This document shows, piece after piece, positions 45,065 to 53,711 of a stretch of DNA of 64,000 nucleotides; the first letter of the stretch is position 1; every line of letters begins with the position of its first letter. A model generated the notes under the pieces. That model did no database searches, was not told the origin of the DNA, and saw nothing but the letters and a program-made list of their open reading frames with translations. The position numbers and the translations under genes are program-made. Source of the DNA: Cyclobacteriaceae bacterium (GTDB lineage: Bacteria > Bacteroidota > Bacteroidia > Cytophagales > Cyclobacteriaceae); NCBI GenBank assembly GCA_030584025.1, contig CP129487.1, positions 1,798,001 to 1,862,000 on the forward strand. The letters are read 5' to 3'.

Positions 45065-46102
45065 ATGATTTCAAATCTTAAAATAAAGAATTTTAAATCG
45101 ATAAAGTCTTTGAACATAGAGACTAAAAGAATCAATGTCTTTATCGGTGAACATAATTCCGGTAAAAGCAATATTCTTGAAGCCTTAACTTGGTTTTCAG
45201 TAAACGCACTCGACCAAAGGGTATTCCCTGAAATTTTCAGATTTAAGACAGCTACTGATTTCTTTTATGACTTTGATGCCTCAAATCCGATTGAAATATC
45301 AACATCCAAGTTTAATTTTATTTTAAGATATGCCAGAAATACAAATGGTGCACTTTTAAACCATTTAGAAGGGCTTATTTATCCAGCAACAATTGATAAG
45401 GACTTTCTGAATTCAGTATGGAATGAGCAACAGTTGGGTAAGCTATCAAATAGTATTTTTTTTCGGCTACAATTTAGCGGTGAAATTGATACACCTTCTG
45501 GTATTCTTGATAGCCCCTTTAAAACTTATACTTTTAAAAAATTAAAGGATTTTAAATCTAACTTTAGACCATTTCTTAATCCTCCATTTGGTGAAAATAT
45601 TCCCTCCTTACTGATCTCAAATAAAGGATACCAAGAAAGGATACGGACAATCTTTAAAGCGAAGGGCTTTAGACTTATGCTAAAGCCAACCGAAAATGAC
45701 TTTAGTATGGCAAAAGATGTTAATGATGAACTCTATGCCTATCCCTATCAATCAATTTCAGAGACCCTTCAAAGAATCATTTTCTACACGTTGATAATCG
45801 AAACAAATAAAGGCTCTGTATTAGTTTTAGATGAGCCTGAATCAAATACATTCCCAATGTACACCAAACAGCTTGCTGAGTTGATTGCTTTTGATTCCCA
45901 AAATCAATATTTCATAGCTACGCACAATCCTTATTTACTAGATTCATTGATAAGTAAAACTCCAATTGAGGAGTTAGCCGTTTTTGTGACTACTATGGAA
46001 GATTATCAAACAAAGGTTCATCAAATATCACCAAGCAGGCTCTCTGAACTTCTTAACAAAGGTGTTGATTTTTACTTTAACCTTGATAAGCTGCTCGATT
46101 AA
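45065..46102 (+). CDS. AAA_21/OLD-type ATPase, first gene of a coupled two-gene system
   Basis: The 345-aa protein starts with the SMC/OLD-like ISNLKIKNFKSIKSLNIE. Walker A is GEHNSGKSN (28-36), a degenerate signature region is SISETLQRIIFYTLII, Walker B is VLVLDEPES (near 252-260), and the H-loop is ATHNPYLLDSL. No nuclease domain is fused. The stop codon overlaps the next start (TAATG at 46100-46104), so the two proteins are translationally coupled. The gene is AT-richer than tex upstream and parC downstream. The arrangement resembles PARIS-like or split OLD systems, where the ATPase holds a TOPRIM effector; I infer an antiphage role but cannot show it. Confidence 0.8.
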   Translation: MISNLKIKNFKSIKSLNIETKRINVFIGEHNSGKSNILEALTWFSVNALDQRVFPEIFRFKTATDFFYDFDASNPIEISTSKFNFILRYARNTNGALLNHLEGLIYPATIDKDFLNSVWNEQQLGKLSNSIFFRLQFSGEIDTPSGILDSPFKTYTFKKLKDFKSNFRPFLNPPFGENIPSLLISNKGYQERIRTIFKAKGFRLMLKPTENDFSMAKDVNDELYAYPYQSISETLQRIIFYTLIIETNKGSVLVLDEPESNTFPMYTKQLAELIAFDSQNQYFIATHNPYLLDSLISKTPIEELAVFVTTMEDYQTKVHQISPSRLSELLNKGVDFYFNLDKLLD

Positions 46103-46572
46103 TGGATATTGTAGTAGAATGTAAACCAGATGAGGCCTTAGTAAGAGCCTTAGGCTTCACCAAGAAAAATGTAACACATCAACCAAGCAAAGCGAGGGTA
46201 TTGAGTTATTTAGATCGAAATCGTGGAGCTATTGGGATTGTTGATGAAGATCCGGGTACCGCAAATGCTGGTTATTTTTCGAAATACACAAAAATATCCG
46301 AGGCTAAATTTGATATTGAAGAATGGTCTGTCACAAAAATGCAAATTCGCTTAATCATTATTAAGCCAAGGCTTGAGGAGTGGATAATTAGGCAAGCGAA
46401 TTCATCAAAAATCGATTTACGAGATTATTCACTGGAGCCTGATGGTTATCATCTACATAAAATTATAAACGAAAAGTTGGATAAATTTGAAGCTTTATTG
46501 ACAGATCTACTTAAAGAGAAAAACCAAGGTTTAGTGCATTTAAAAAGCATTATCTCTTCTGGTAATTATTAG
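46102..46572 (+). CDS. Small TOPRIM-like protein coupled to the upstream ATPase
   Basis: The 156-aa protein begins DIVVECKPDEALVRALGF, placing Glu6 where TOPRIM nucleases have their catalytic Glu. It then has GAIGIVDEDPGTAN, with Asp48 and Asp50 in the Asp-x-Asp position on a hydrophobic strand. The rest is a helical, basic C-terminus. This strand-Glu / strand-DxD pattern is the basis for a TOPRIM call, which is tentative because the family is short and divergent. The overlap with the ATPase gene strongly suggests a two-component module. It is about half the length expected for AriB of PARIS. Confidence 0.65.
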   Translation: MDIVVECKPDEALVRALGFTKKNVTHQPSKARVLSYLDRNRGAIGIVDEDPGTANAGYFSKYTKISEAKFDIEEWSVTKMQIRLIIIKPRLEEWIIRQANSSKIDLRDYSLEPDGYHLHKIINEKLDKFEALLTDLLKEKNQGLVHLKSIISSGNY

Positions 46573-46734
46573 TATCGAGCAATTTATTAAGATAGAATTG
46601 CACAGCAGCCATTAGGTTTTCCAAGACTTCATTTACTGTCTTGCCATGAGCATGCCAATCTGGATTGTTAAGGCGTCATGCATTAAATTCTGTCCCGTCT
46701 TTTCTACTTTAAAGGTGAATGGACAATTACTCAT
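46550..46734 (-). pseudogene. Decayed HicB-like small gene
   Basis: An ATG at 46734 overlaps the stop of the upstream small gene (TAATG on the minus strand) and begins MSNCPFTFKVEKTG. After a frameshift and near a stop, another frame continues NNPDWHAHGKTVNEVLENLM then AAVQFYLNKLL, ending at TAA 46552-46550. Joined, the pieces resemble a HicB-type fold (strand, strand, GKT-x-EVLENL helix). It is most simply a frameshifted remnant of the second gene of a toxin-antitoxin-like operon. Its end runs antisense into the last bases of the TOPRIM-like gene. Confidence 0.5.
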
Positions 46735-46922
46735 TAAGTGTGTCCATAATTCATTACCCACTCATTTCTCATACGTTTTTGAGCAACAAGAGCATCTTCT
46801 TTCCACCTAACAAGACCACAAAACTTTCGAGCATCGAGCCGCTTTTTCTTTGATAAGCGTTCAACAGCTTTGGCTAAATCTTCCTTCTTTATTCTTCTGC
46901 TGATATGAATAGTCTTACCCAT
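46734..46922 (-). CDS. Small antitoxin-like protein
   Basis: From ATG 46922 (MGKTIHISRRIKKEDLAKAV) the product has 62 residues. It ends in a segment, FCGLVRWKEDALVAQKRMRN then EW, that resembles the C-terminus of small VapB-type antitoxins (DUF2281-like) in Bacteroidota. The coding frame extends further upstream, but the ATG gives the usual N-terminus. Its stop overlaps the start of the broken HicB-like gene, a layout typical of toxin-antitoxin operons. No intact toxin gene is adjacent. Confidence 0.55.
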   Translation of the reverse strand: MGKTIHISRRIKKEDLAKAVERLSKKKRLDARKFCGLVRWKEDALVAQKRMRNEWVMNYGHT

Positions 46923-46961
46923 GACGATAAAGATCTTAGTCAAAGATAAACATTTATCCCA

Positions 46962-49838
46962 TCAAAGTTCCAACTCAATCGTCTCCCCTACACCAAAGGC
47001 TTTACCGCCTTTTGAATCGTTGGGTTTATCCGTTTTCTTTTGCCGAGGTTTTTTAGTCTCGTCTTTACCTACTTCTTCTTTGCTTTTTTCTTGCTGACTT
47101 TTGCTTTCCCCGAAGAGGCTTGCCTGCTCGACTTTTTGCTTGGCTTTTTTGTTGCTTTGGTTGCTGTCTTCCTGGCTTTGCCTTTTGGGCTCTTCGAAGA
47201 GGCTGGCTTGCTCGGGCTCCGTTTCCTCTTTTTTTTTTCCCCGATAGCTATCGGGGTCAATACCCTTTCCGGTTTCGGTCGCCTCGGTGTCGTCAGCTTC
47301 GTCAGGTGTTTGGTCCTCAGGTTCGTCAGGCAAATGCACCTTGGTTATCTTAAACTGACTGAGTCGGTTGCCCAGAGCTTTCCACCCTTTCACATCCACC
47401 ACATCCTCCAGGTTAACTACCTCGGTAACCTTCTTTTTGTCCTTTCCTTTACTTAACTCAAGTTCAATTTCAGGTGTATCGCTTGTAGTTACCAATACTA
47501 AGCGAGAGCCGATAGTTTCAGAGATAAACCCAAATTCTTTATCGACTGTACTGGTTTCAATCAAAAATCGTTTCACCATATGCTGCTTCGACTCCCCATC
47601 GATGTACACGGCCGAGATCACTTTCTTGGGATTGAACTTCTCCACGGCCAACGTTTTCTCCGGATCGAAACGGGTGGTGATGTCGTACCCGGTAATGCGA
47701 TAGGAACCGTTGCGCAGGAAGGTAATGATCTGATCCTCGCCTGCAAACTTACCGAGGTATTTGCCGCGCTCATCTTTGTTCAATCTACCGGCATCAGCAT
47801 CGTACCACAAATTCAGTTTGCCTAAAGTTGAAGTACCCGCTTGCAGGAAGTCGACTTTACGGATGGGATACTTGGTAAGAATGTTACCACGCGCACCACG
47901 ACCTTTCACTTCCAGATCGGCAAAATCAAATTCAAATATTTTTTTACGCGCTGTACTCGACTGCGATAACTTCACTTCAACAATCTCTGCTTCACCGTTC
48001 GGGTTACCTGTTACGTAATGAATCTTCGAGTTCGGATGACCTTGCGTGAGGTCATATTCTTTATCACGGATAACGCCCGGCATGGTGAAGCGCTTCACAA
48101 AACCTTTTCCGGATTTGCCATCGGAATAAATCAGGTTATACACCATGCGGTCATCCCCTTTCTTCCACACACCCACATACAAAATATCTTTACCCATAAA
48201 GACTTTCTCCGAGATGCGGCTCACCAGCGCCTTACCATCTTTGCGGATGGCAATGATGTCATCCAGTTCGGAGCAATCGCATACAAACTCATCGCGCTTT
48301 AATCCATAACCTACAAAGCCATCCGAACGGTTTACATACAACTTCTGGTTGATGGCAATTACTTCCGTTGCGGTTACCGACTGGAAGCTCTTGATCTCTG
48401 TTTTGCGTTCCCGACCTTTACCATATTTATCCAACAGATTCTGGTAATACGAAATCGCGTAATCGGTCAGGTGCTTCAGGTGGTGTTCCGTTTCCTTCAG
48501 CTGCTTTTCCAAATCTTTAAGCAACTCATCAGCCTTGAATGAATCGTAGCGGGAAATGCGCTTAATCTTGATCTCCGTAAGGCGAACAATGTCATCCGTG
48601 GTGATTTCTCTATAAAACTTCTTTTTATGGGGTTTCAGGCCTTTATCGATGGTAGAAATCACTTCCTCCCAGCTTTCGCATTCTTCAATGTCGCGGTAAA
48701 TTCGGTTTTCGATGAAGATCTTCTCCAATGACGAAAACAGGATTTTCTCCTTCAATTCGGCCTTTCTGATCTCCAACTCCTGTTTCAGCAGCTTTACCGT
48801 TTGCTGGGTGTTGTATTTCAGGATGTCGTTTACGCTCATGAATTGCGGTTTGTCTTCCACAATCACGCATGCGTTGGGCGAAATGCTGATTTCGCAATCT
48901 GTAAAGGCATACAGGGCATCCATGGCCACTTCAGGCGACTGCCCCGGCTGCAGGTTAATCTGAATTTCTACATCCTTGGCGGTATTATCCACCACCTGCT
49001 TTACCTTAATCTGCCCCTTCTCACTGGCTTTTACGATGGATTCCATCAAAGAAGTAGTGGTGGTAGCAAACGGTATCTCCCTGATTACAAGTGTCTTTTT
49101 ATCGGCTATTTCAATTTTTGCACGCACCTTTATTTTTCCACCACGCAATCCCTGGTTGTATTCAGAAAAATCGGCAATACCGCCCGTTGGGAAGTCCGGA
49201 TAGATTTTAGGGTTCTTGCCTTTCAGTACATCAATGGAAGCTTTGATCAGCTCACAGAAGTTGTGGGGAAGGATTTTAGTAGAAAGGCCCACCGCAATAC
49301 CTTCAACACCTTGTGCCAATAGCAACGGAAACTTAACCGGAAGCGTAACGGGCTCTTTTTTACGGCCATCGTACGAAAGCTGCCATTCCGTTGTCTGGGC
49401 GTTGTACACCACATCCAACGCAAATTTGGAAAGACGGGCTTCAATGTAGCGAGGTGCAGCAGCGCTATCGCCTGTGCGTACATCGCCCCAGTTACCCTGG
49501 GTTTCAATTAGTATGTCCTTCTGACCGATGTTTACAATCGCCTCCCCGATGGCTGCATCCCCATGCGGGTGATATTGCATGGTATTACCGATTACGTTTG
49601 CCACTTTGTTGAAGCGGCCATCGTCCATCTCCTTCAGTGAGTGCATGATCCTGCGCTGCACGGGTTTGAAGCCATCTTCAATGCGCGGTACGGCACGCTC
49701 CAGAATTACATATGAGGCATAATCGAGGAACCAATCCTGGTACAGGCCATCCACACCAATGGAAATGATCCCATCCTTGTCCTTTTTGCTTTTGCCTTTT
49801 ACTTCAGGTGCTTTTACAGCTTTCTTTTTCTTGCTCAT
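46962..49838 (-). CDS. parC: DNA topoisomerase IV subunit A (ParC/GyrA family)
   Basis: This is the DNA-cleaving subunit of a type IIA topoisomerase, working with the ParE-like gene upstream. The 958-aa protein has the winged-helix breakage domain with AVPRIEDGFKPVQRRIMHSL, the active-site tyrosine in AAPRYIEARLSKFALD, and a C-terminal beta-propeller region (KFAGEDQIITFLRNGSYRIT). The last about 140 residues are a disordered, highly charged tail rich in Lys, Glu and Gln (two QASLF repeats). The tail carries a perfect palindrome plus an A10 run in its coding sequence. Bacteroidota annotate this as DNA gyrase/topoisomerase IV subunit A; pairing with ParE supports ParC. Confidence 0.93.
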   Translation of the reverse strand: MSKKKKAVKAPEVKGKSKKDKDGIISIGVDGLYQDWFLDYASYVILERAVPRIEDGFKPVQRRIMHSLKEMDDGRFNKVANVIGNTMQYHPHGDAAIGEAIVNIGQKDILIETQGNWGDVRTGDSAAAPRYIEARLSKFALDVVYNAQTTEWQLSYDGRKKEPVTLPVKFPLLLAQGVEGIAVGLSTKILPHNFCELIKASIDVLKGKNPKIYPDFPTGGIADFSEYNQGLRGGKIKVRAKIEIADKKTLVIREIPFATTTTSLMESIVKASEKGQIKVKQVVDNTAKDVEIQINLQPGQSPEVAMDALYAFTDCEISISPNACVIVEDKPQFMSVNDILKYNTQQTVKLLKQELEIRKAELKEKILFSSLEKIFIENRIYRDIEECESWEEVISTIDKGLKPHKKKFYREITTDDIVRLTEIKIKRISRYDSFKADELLKDLEKQLKETEHHLKHLTDYAISYYQNLLDKYGKGRERKTEIKSFQSVTATEVIAINQKLYVNRSDGFVGYGLKRDEFVCDCSELDDIIAIRKDGKALVSRISEKVFMGKDILYVGVWKKGDDRMVYNLIYSDGKSGKGFVKRFTMPGVIRDKEYDLTQGHPNSKIHYVTGNPNGEAEIVEVKLSQSSTARKKIFEFDFADLEVKGRGARGNILTKYPIRKVDFLQAGTSTLGKLNLWYDADAGRLNKDERGKYLGKFAGEDQIITFLRNGSYRITGYDITTRFDPEKTLAVEKFNPKKVISAVYIDGESKQHMVKRFLIETSTVDKEFGFISETIGSRLVLVTTSDTPEIELELSKGKDKKKVTEVVNLEDVVDVKGWKALGNRLSQFKITKVHLPDEPEDQTPDEADDTEATETGKGIDPDSYRGKKKEETEPEQASLFEEPKRQSQEDSNQSNKKAKQKVEQASLFGESKSQQEKSKEEVGKDETKKPRQKKTDKPNDSKGGKAFGVGETIELEL
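47239..47256. repeat. Perfect 18-bp palindrome inside the parC coding sequence, next to an A10/T10 run
   Basis: CCCCGATAG followed by its exact reverse complement encodes in-frame the peptide DPDSYRG of the topoisomerase tail. It is directly followed, on the coding strand, by ten A residues (T10 at 47229-47238 on the plus strand). Such CCGATAGCTATCGG palindromes are usually intergenic repeats in this group of bacteria. Here one appears to have been taken up into a tolerant disordered region. Confidence 0.8.
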
Positions 49839-49867
49839 CTCTTACGACAGTACTTAAGCTTTTTCTT

Positions 49868-49949
49868 CTTTGCGGTAGCTTGGCGTCTTGGCGTCTCTGC
49901 GGTTCCGATTACATTCGGATATTTTAACCGCAAAGTCGCGGAGGCGCTA
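49868..49949. repeat. CGCAAAG-type inverted repeat between parE and parC
   Basis: Left-arm sequence around GCTTGGCGTCTCTGCGGTT and right-arm AACCGCAAAGTCGCGGAGGC can pair imperfectly over about 27 bp. Between them lies a CCGA...TCGG mini-hairpin. The right arm includes the parE stop codon (49947-49949). It belongs to the same family as 28693-28790. Confidence 0.55.
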
Positions 49950-51848
49950 AGCTGGTTCCTCTAATTCTTCTTCAAGGGATTCAACTTTATCCAGTTCAAT
50001 CCTCAGGTTATCAATGATGAAATCCTGACGATCGGGTGTGTTTTTACCCATGTAAAACTCCAGCACCTCGCGCAAGTGACTGTCTTTGTCTAATTGCACG
50101 GGCTGCAGCCTGATGTTCTCTCCGATAAACTTGCCGAACTCATCCGGAGAAATTTCGCCCAATCCCTTGAAGCGGGTGATCTCGGGTTTGCTGCCTAATT
50201 TCTTAATGGCATCTTGCTTCTCCTCTTCACTGTAGCAGTAAATGGTTTCCTTCTTGTTGCGTACGCGGAACAACGGAGTCTCCAAAATGAACACATGTCC
50301 GGCCTTCACCAAATCGGGAAAGAATTGCAAGAAGAACGTCATCAGCAATAAGCGTATGTGCATGCCGTCTACATCGGCATCCGTGGCGATGATCACCTTG
50401 TTGTAACGCAGGCCATCCAACCCATCTTCAATATTCAATGCGTGCTGAAGCAGGTTGAACTCTTCATTTTCATAAACCACTTTTTTGGTTAAGCCAAAAC
50501 AGTTTAACGGCTTACCTCTCAGCGAGAAAACCGCTTGGGTTTCTACGTTTCTTGATTTGGTAATCGACCCACTGGCCGAGTCACCTTCGGTAATGAAGAT
50601 CATGGAACCGAAACCGCGCTCGTCTTTCTCATCGAAGTGAAAGCGGCAATCGCGCAGTTTTTTGTTGTGTAGGTTGGCCTTTTTAGCACGCTCGTTGGCC
50701 AGCTTTTTAATACCAGCAATCTCCTTGCGCTCACGCTCCGATTGCAAAATGCGCTTTTGCATGGCATCGGCAACCGAAGGATTTTTATGGAGGTAGATTT
50801 CAAGCTCTTTGGCAACAAAATCGCCTACATACGACCGCACCGATTGTCCATCTGGTGCCATGTTTACGGAGCCTAACTTCGTTTTCGTTTGCGATTCAAA
50901 CACAGGCTCCTGCACGCGTACCGCAATGGCGGCAATTACGCTGGCGCGGATGTCGGAAGCATCAAAATCTTTCTTATAGAAATCACGCACACCTTTAATC
51001 ATGCCTTCGCGGAAAGCAGCGAGGTGTGTTCCACCCTGTGTGGTATTTTGTCCGTTAACAAACGAGTAATATTCTTCACCGTACTGATTGCCATGCGTAA
51101 GCGCAAACTCTATATCATCACCCTTTACATGAATAATCGGGTAGCGGATTTCTTCAGGCTCTGTTTTTTGCTTGAGCAGGTCAAGCAACCCGTCTTTGGA
51201 ATAGAACTTCTTACCATTATAATTGATAGTAAGGCCCGCATTCAAAAACGCATAATTCCACATCAGGTCTTCCAGATAATCCGGAATGAAGTGGTAGTTT
51301 TTAAACATGGTGTTATCCGGCTCAAACTCAACCAGTGTGCCGTTGCGTTCTTTGGTTTTTGCTACCTTCGGATCGCTGGTCAGAATGCCCTTCTTGAATT
51401 CAGCCAGTTTGGTCTGCCCATCGCGAAACGCCTGAACCTTGAAATAATTGGAAAGAGCATTTACTGCCTTGGTACCTACTCCATTCAATCCTACTGATTT
51501 CTGGAAAGCCCCTGAATCGTATTTGGCACCGGTGTTGATTTTAGACACTACATCTACCACCTTACCCAACGGAATGCCGCGGCCATAGTCGCGAACGGTA
51601 ACGCCTTTTTCGGTTATGGTAATGTCGATGGTCTTTCCATACCCCATCATGTGCTCATCGATACAGTTATCGACTACCTCCTTTACGAGTACATAAATTC
51701 CATCATCCTTTGCGGTTCCATCGCCCAACTTACCAATGTACATCCCCGGCCTGAGCCGGATGTGCTCCCGCCAGTCGAGCGATTTAATACTGGCTTCGTT
51801 GTACTCAAACACATTGGGGGCTTTTTCAGGTTTAGAAGCTTTAGCCAT
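49947..51848 (-). CDS. parE: DNA topoisomerase IV subunit B (ParE/GyrB family)
   Basis: This is the ATPase subunit of the type IIA topoisomerase. The 633-aa protein has a GHKL ATPase domain (VKEVVDNCIDEHMMGYGKTI, VRDYGRGIPLGKVVD, KSVGLNGVGTKAVNAL). The transducer follows (YYSFVNGQNTTQGGTHLAAF), then the TOPRIM domain with FITEGDSASGSITKSRN, the Asp motif IIATDADVDGMHIRLLLM, and the ending RFKGLGEISPDEFGKFI. Length suits ParE, which lacks the GyrB insert. It is 108 bp upstream of parC on the same strand, so they form an operon. Confidence 0.95.
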   Translation of the reverse strand: MAKASKPEKAPNVFEYNEASIKSLDWREHIRLRPGMYIGKLGDGTAKDDGIYVLVKEVVDNCIDEHMMGYGKTIDITITEKGVTVRDYGRGIPLGKVVDVVSKINTGAKYDSGAFQKSVGLNGVGTKAVNALSNYFKVQAFRDGQTKLAEFKKGILTSDPKVAKTKERNGTLVEFEPDNTMFKNYHFIPDYLEDLMWNYAFLNAGLTINYNGKKFYSKDGLLDLLKQKTEPEEIRYPIIHVKGDDIEFALTHGNQYGEEYYSFVNGQNTTQGGTHLAAFREGMIKGVRDFYKKDFDASDIRASVIAAIAVRVQEPVFESQTKTKLGSVNMAPDGQSVRSYVGDFVAKELEIYLHKNPSVADAMQKRILQSERERKEIAGIKKLANERAKKANLHNKKLRDCRFHFDEKDERGFGSMIFITEGDSASGSITKSRNVETQAVFSLRGKPLNCFGLTKKVVYENEEFNLLQHALNIEDGLDGLRYNKVIIATDADVDGMHIRLLLMTFFLQFFPDLVKAGHVFILETPLFRVRNKKETIYCYSEEEKQDAIKKLGSKPEITRFKGLGEISPDEFGKFIGENIRLQPVQLDKDSHLREVLEFYMGKNTPDRQDFIIDNLRIELDKVESLEEELEEPA

Positions 51849-52014
51849 AAAAATTTAAAAACCAGTTTAAAAAATGAGGTTATCTGCCAATAACGCGAAA
51901 TTTCGCATCACTGCAACGATATCGTGAAAATGCTGAATTGCAAAAATTTATAAACTCTCATACCATAAGTGATTGATTGATAGCGCATAGAAGAAGTGTT
52001 CTATAACTAAAAAA

Positions 52015-52443
52015 TCAGGCGGAAAATTTTTTTATTGCTCCGTAAATCGCTCCGCCAACAACCCACGCCCCGATCAAACCCAGGCTGATGTACAACACAA
52101 ATCCCGCACGACTGAAATCAAAACTTTCACTGCTATTATACAGGCCGATAAAACTAAAGGCGATGATGAAGAACAGGTTCAGGATTATGATCAGCCCCGT
52201 AAACCAGGCTCGTAATGCTTCGCTGGGCACCAGCTTTTTGCCAAATACATACACCAGCACGTTTACAATACCCAGTACGGCCAGCCATACATAAAATACC
52301 GTCTCTTTACTGATGGCCGTGGTGTTTACTCCCTCCTCTTGCACCACAACCTGCTCGGGCAAACCGGCATACACATACATCAAATTTGCCATAGCCGCCA
52401 TAAGCGACAGAAACCATACCCCTCTGAAAACTTTTAGAATCAT
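52015..52443 (-). CDS. Hypothetical four-helix integral membrane protein
   Basis: The 142-aa protein has about four hydrophobic segments (GVWFLSLMAAMANLMYVYAG, VFYVWLAVLGIVNVLVYVFG, WFTGLIIILNLFFIIAFSFI, AGFVLYISLGLIGAWVVGGA). One short soluble loop lies between helices 1 and 2. I do not recognise the family. It is divergent from the desaturase-type gene with 38 bp between starts, so they may share a regulatory region. Confidence 0.75.
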   Translation of the reverse strand: MILKVFRGVWFLSLMAAMANLMYVYAGLPEQVVVQEEGVNTTAISKETVFYVWLAVLGIVNVLVYVFGKKLVPSEALRAWFTGLIIILNLFFIIAFSFIGLYNSSESFDFSRAGFVLYISLGLIGAWVVGGAIYGAIKKFSA

Positions 52444-52481
52444 GTTCGTAAATTAGTGCCGCAAATAAACAACAAAACACC

Positions 52482-53711
52482 TTGAACATAAACCCGATTG
52501 TGCTTTCCATACCCATCTTTTTCATCCTGATGGGCATTGAACTGATTGTGGAGCGGCTCACACACCAGAAGCTTTACCGGCTGCCTGATGCGATCGCCAA
52601 CCTGAGCTGCGGCATTACCAGTCAGTTGTCCGGATTGTTTTTGAAAATATTTGCGATTGGTGCCTACCAGTTTCTGTTTGAGCACTTTGCCTTCTTCACA
52701 CTTGAACGTACGTGGTTCTATTGGTTGATGCTTTTCCTGCTGGCTGACATGGCTTACTATTGGGCGCACCGGATGAGCCATGAAATCAATTTATTTTGGG
52801 GCGGACATGTGGTGCATCATCAAAGTGAGGAGTATAACTTGTCGGTTGCACTTCGTCAAAGTTCCCTGCAAGTAGTGTGGACGTTTGCGTTTAGTCTGCC
52901 GCTTGCGTTTATCGGCTTTAAAACCCTCGACTTCGCCCTGATGTCGGCTTTCATAACGTTATACCAGTTTTGGATTCATACCGAAACGATCAATAAAATG
53001 GGTTGGTTCGAATACATCTTCAACACGCCCTCCCACCACCGCGTGCATCACGGGCGCGATCCAAAGTACATCGATAAAAACCACGCAGGTACGCTGATCA
53101 TTTGGGATAAAATGTTCGGCACGTTTCAGGAAGAAGAAGAACGTCCCACTTATGGCATCACGAAACCCATTAACAGTTGGAATCCCATCTGGGCAAACAT
53201 CAGTCATTATGCCGAGATGGGTAAAGACATGAAGCAAATTCCAAAATGGAGTGATCGCATTAAATATTTATTCAAAAAACCCGGATGGTTACCCGACTAC
53301 ATGGGTGGATACCGGGCTGCACCGCAAGTAGATAAAGCCACCTATCAAAAGTACGACACACCGGCACCCATTCTGTTGAATTACTATGTATTGTTTCAAT
53401 ACACATTATGTTTGGTGGCAACGGCTTTGTTCTTATTTAATTCTGCCAAGTTTTCATTGGGCGAAAAGGCCTTCATAACCGTTTTGATTTCTTTAACCGT
53501 TGTGAATTGTGGTGTGCTGTTTGAAAACCGAAAGTGGGTAGTATGGTCGGAATGGTTGCGCATCATCCTCTACCCTGCTTTGTTAATAGCTGTCACCTAT
53601 TTCCTCAACCTTCCCGCATGGTACCATGTTATTGGTATCGGCTATTTCTTCATTTCATTTACCTGGTTTTATGTCGTTACCAAAAAACATGCGGCCGTTC
53701 AACTGGCTTAG
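52482..53711 (+). CDS. Sterol-desaturase/fatty-acid-hydroxylase family membrane enzyme
   Basis: The 409-aa protein is a membrane-bound di-iron oxygenase. The histidine boxes are visible: HRMSHE (HxxxH), HVVHHQSEEYN (HxxHH) and HRVHHGRD (HxxHH), within YYWAHRMSHEINLFWGGHVV and the following helices. Helices flank these on both sides, with extra C-terminal membrane segments. Members hydroxylate or desaturate lipids such as sphingolipids, sterols or alkylglycerols; the substrate here is unknown. The start used is TTG 52482 (M-NINPIVLSIPIFF); a later ATG near 52530 would cut the first helix. A lipoprotein gene overlaps its end. Confidence 0.9.
   Translation: MNINPIVLSIPIFFILMGIELIVERLTHQKLYRLPDAIANLSCGITSQLSGLFLKIFAIGAYQFLFEHFAFFTLERTWFYWLMLFLLADMAYYWAHRMSHEINLFWGGHVVHHQSEEYNLSVALRQSSLQVVWTFAFSLPLAFIGFKTLDFALMSAFITLYQFWIHTETINKMGWFEYIFNTPSHHRVHHGRDPKYIDKNHAGTLIIWDKMFGTFQEEEERPTYGITKPINSWNPIWANISHYAEMGKDMKQIPKWSDRIKYLFKKPGWLPDYMGGYRAAPQVDKATYQKYDTPAPILLNYYVLFQYTLCLVATALFLFNSAKFSLGEKAFITVLISLTVVNCGVLFENRKWVVWSEWLRIILYPALLIAVTYFLNLPAWYHVIGIGYFFISFTWFYVVTKKHAAVQLA

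Noticed and set aside
45065..46572. Calling the ATPase/TOPRIM-like pair PARIS (AriA/AriB) outright
   Set aside because: The effector is about half the expected length and I see no clear DUF4435 signature. Only the general architecture agrees.
47040..47456. 138-codon plus-strand frame rich in Phe/Leu opposite the topoisomerase tail
   Set aside because: It is the complement of the Lys/Glu-rich tail, which always yields Phe/Leu-rich shadows that mimic membrane segments.
50889..51497. 202-codon plus-strand frame antisense to parE
   Set aside because: It is the shadow of the GHKL/transducer region of parE.
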